Source: Leptolyngbya sp. NIES-3755 (lineage in GTDB: Bacteria; Cyanobacteriota; Cyanobacteriia; Leptolyngbyales; Leptolyngbyaceae). From it: a stretch of DNA of 64,000 nt. Below are positions 63,431-64,000 of the stretch, piece by piece (positions within the stretch are counted from its first letter, which is position 1; the number at the start of each line of letters is the position of its first letter). The notes under the pieces are model-generated. The model did no database searches, was not told where the DNA came from, and worked only from the letters and a program-made list of their open reading frames with translations. Location: the NCBI GenBank assembly GCA_001548435.1, contig AP017308.1, positions 3,729,030-3,793,029 of the forward strand. Direction: 5' to 3'. Both the position numbers and the translations under genes were made by a program.

Positions 63431-63805
63431 ATGAAACCGAACTATTTTGTAAAACGCTTAATCGCTGGATTGTTCGCGGTGCTGATGATGGTGTCGGCTT
63501 GGGTGACGATGCCTGCTGCAAATGCGGCTCCAAGTGCTGAACGTGCGGCTCAAGAAACTCAAGACAACTCTAAAGGTTTTGTGCGCGATGTACGTGACAA
63601 AGTGAAAGATGCGGCAAAGAGCAATTCGATGAAAGTTGATGAAGCTCAAAATGACAATGCCGTTGCTCGGAAAGCGAAAGAAGATGCGGCAACGATCTTG
63701 GAAAGAGCCGATAAGGATGCAGAACGCACTCAAGATGCGATCGACAATAATATGGGTGCTGTGAAAAAAGCGGTTGAAGGCATCAAAGATGCGTTTAGCA
63801 AATAG
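63431..63805 (+). CDS. small secreted helical protein
   Basis: A 124-aa protein with a signal peptide (RLIAGLFAVLMMVSAWVTM, cleavage after ANA) and a strongly charged, helical mature part (FVRDVRDKVKDAAKS, ARKAKEDAATILERADKDAERT). The low-complexity Lys/Asp/Ala pattern resembles small stress-induced or LEA-like proteins, but the family is not recognised. A good ribosome site and a terminator flank it. Confidence 0.7.
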   Translation: MKPNYFVKRLIAGLFAVLMMVSAWVTMPAANAAPSAERAAQETQDNSKGFVRDVRDKVKDAAKSNSMKVDEAQNDNAVARKAKEDAATILERADKDAERTQDAIDNNMGAVKKAVEGIKDAFSK

Positions 63806-63826
63806 TTGAACTTGAATCGATCGAGT

Positions 63827-63858
63827 CCATCGGGGAGCATTTCTTCGATGGGCTTTTT
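63827..63858 (+). terminator. intrinsic terminator
   Basis: CCATCG (63827-63832) and CGATGG (63846-63851) followed by GCTTTTT, 22 bases after the secreted-protein stop. Confidence 0.78.
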
Positions 63859-63944
63859 CATGGGGCGTAATCTTTCTTTTGAGGCACGTCGATCGATAAG
63901 ACAGTTCGCTATCAATTCTAGAGAGCATTCTTGGTGCAGGGTAT

Positions 63945-64000
63945 GAAAGCGATTTCGCGTGTTCTTCTGATTTTGCTGTTAGTTGGTTTCTTGGGGTATG
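63945..64000 (+). CDS. 5' end of a gene cut by the window, signal-peptide protein
   Basis: The first 18 codons (MKAISRVLLILLLVGFLG) are a typical signal peptide or membrane anchor. The rest lies outside the window, so no function can be given. Confidence 0.6.

Overview
The window is a 64 kb piece of a cyanobacterial chromosome. It carries psaL (photosystem I), a helical carotenoid protein, clpR/clpP3-type genes, a cyanobacterial DUF3134 protein, a PAP/fibrillin protein and rpmF. Many GCGATCGC (HIP1) octamers are spread through genes and spacers, as is typical of cyanobacteria. Gene content and base composition fit a filamentous Leptolyngbya-like genome, but the genus is a guess. No prophage, insertion sequence, CRISPR array or rRNA operon was seen. 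Almost everything is chromosomal housekeeping plus a few small accessory modules.

Layout. 0-5.6 kb: pyrG (-), an AmiC-type cell-wall amidase, a small secreted protein and a sugar-binding lipoprotein. 5.6-11.5 kb: one minus-strand operon with two DUF2231 membrane proteins, ctaC-ctaD-ctaE and a GMC oxidoreductase. Its subunit II has lost the CuA ligands, so it is the alternative (probably quinol-oxidising) terminal oxidase. 11.8-18.7 kb: a beta-helix/SLH surface protein, a metal-binding lipoprotein, cobS, a two-TM-pore ion channel and a sugar nucleotidyltransferase. 19.3-24.6 kb: a TPR protein, a helical carotenoid protein, a three-gene clp cluster with two catalytically dead paralogues and one active one, a DnaJ/TPR protein and an RsbW-like kinase. 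24.6-31.1 kb: a Tat-exported glycosidase-like protein, mreBCD, ssb, and an ECF sigma/anti-sigma/Spy-like operon. 31.2-38.3 kb: a yefM-yoeB toxin-antitoxin pair with a recognisable operator, an SDR gene, sucC and sucD separated by a structured spacer, a PfkB sugar kinase and DoxX.

38.3-41.5 kb is the most unusual part. A minus-strand locus runs rtcB (RNA ligase), two tandem tRNA-like RNAs, then rsr (bacterial Ro60/TROVE). The two RNAs look like Y RNA-like (Yrl) RNAs. Each has a paired acceptor-like stem, a D-like arm and a T arm, and the pair share a conserved 32-nt core where an anticodon arm would be. This is a bacterial Ro/Y-RNA/RtcB RNA-repair system.

41.7-64 kb: DUF4278, a GH13 amylase, a histone-deacetylase-family enzyme, an M48 protease, a TMEM14 protein, an FHA protein, an antitoxin-like gene followed by a decayed mazF, tRNA-Ser(GCU), mraY, a PAP protein, nucleases, recJ, an SDR, a block of four small stress/membrane proteins, a sulfite-oxidase-family protein, rpmF, sbcC, a 624-aa unknown, psaL, and a small secreted protein. 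The last gene is cut by the window end.

All functional calls come from reading motifs and family resemblance. No database search was run.
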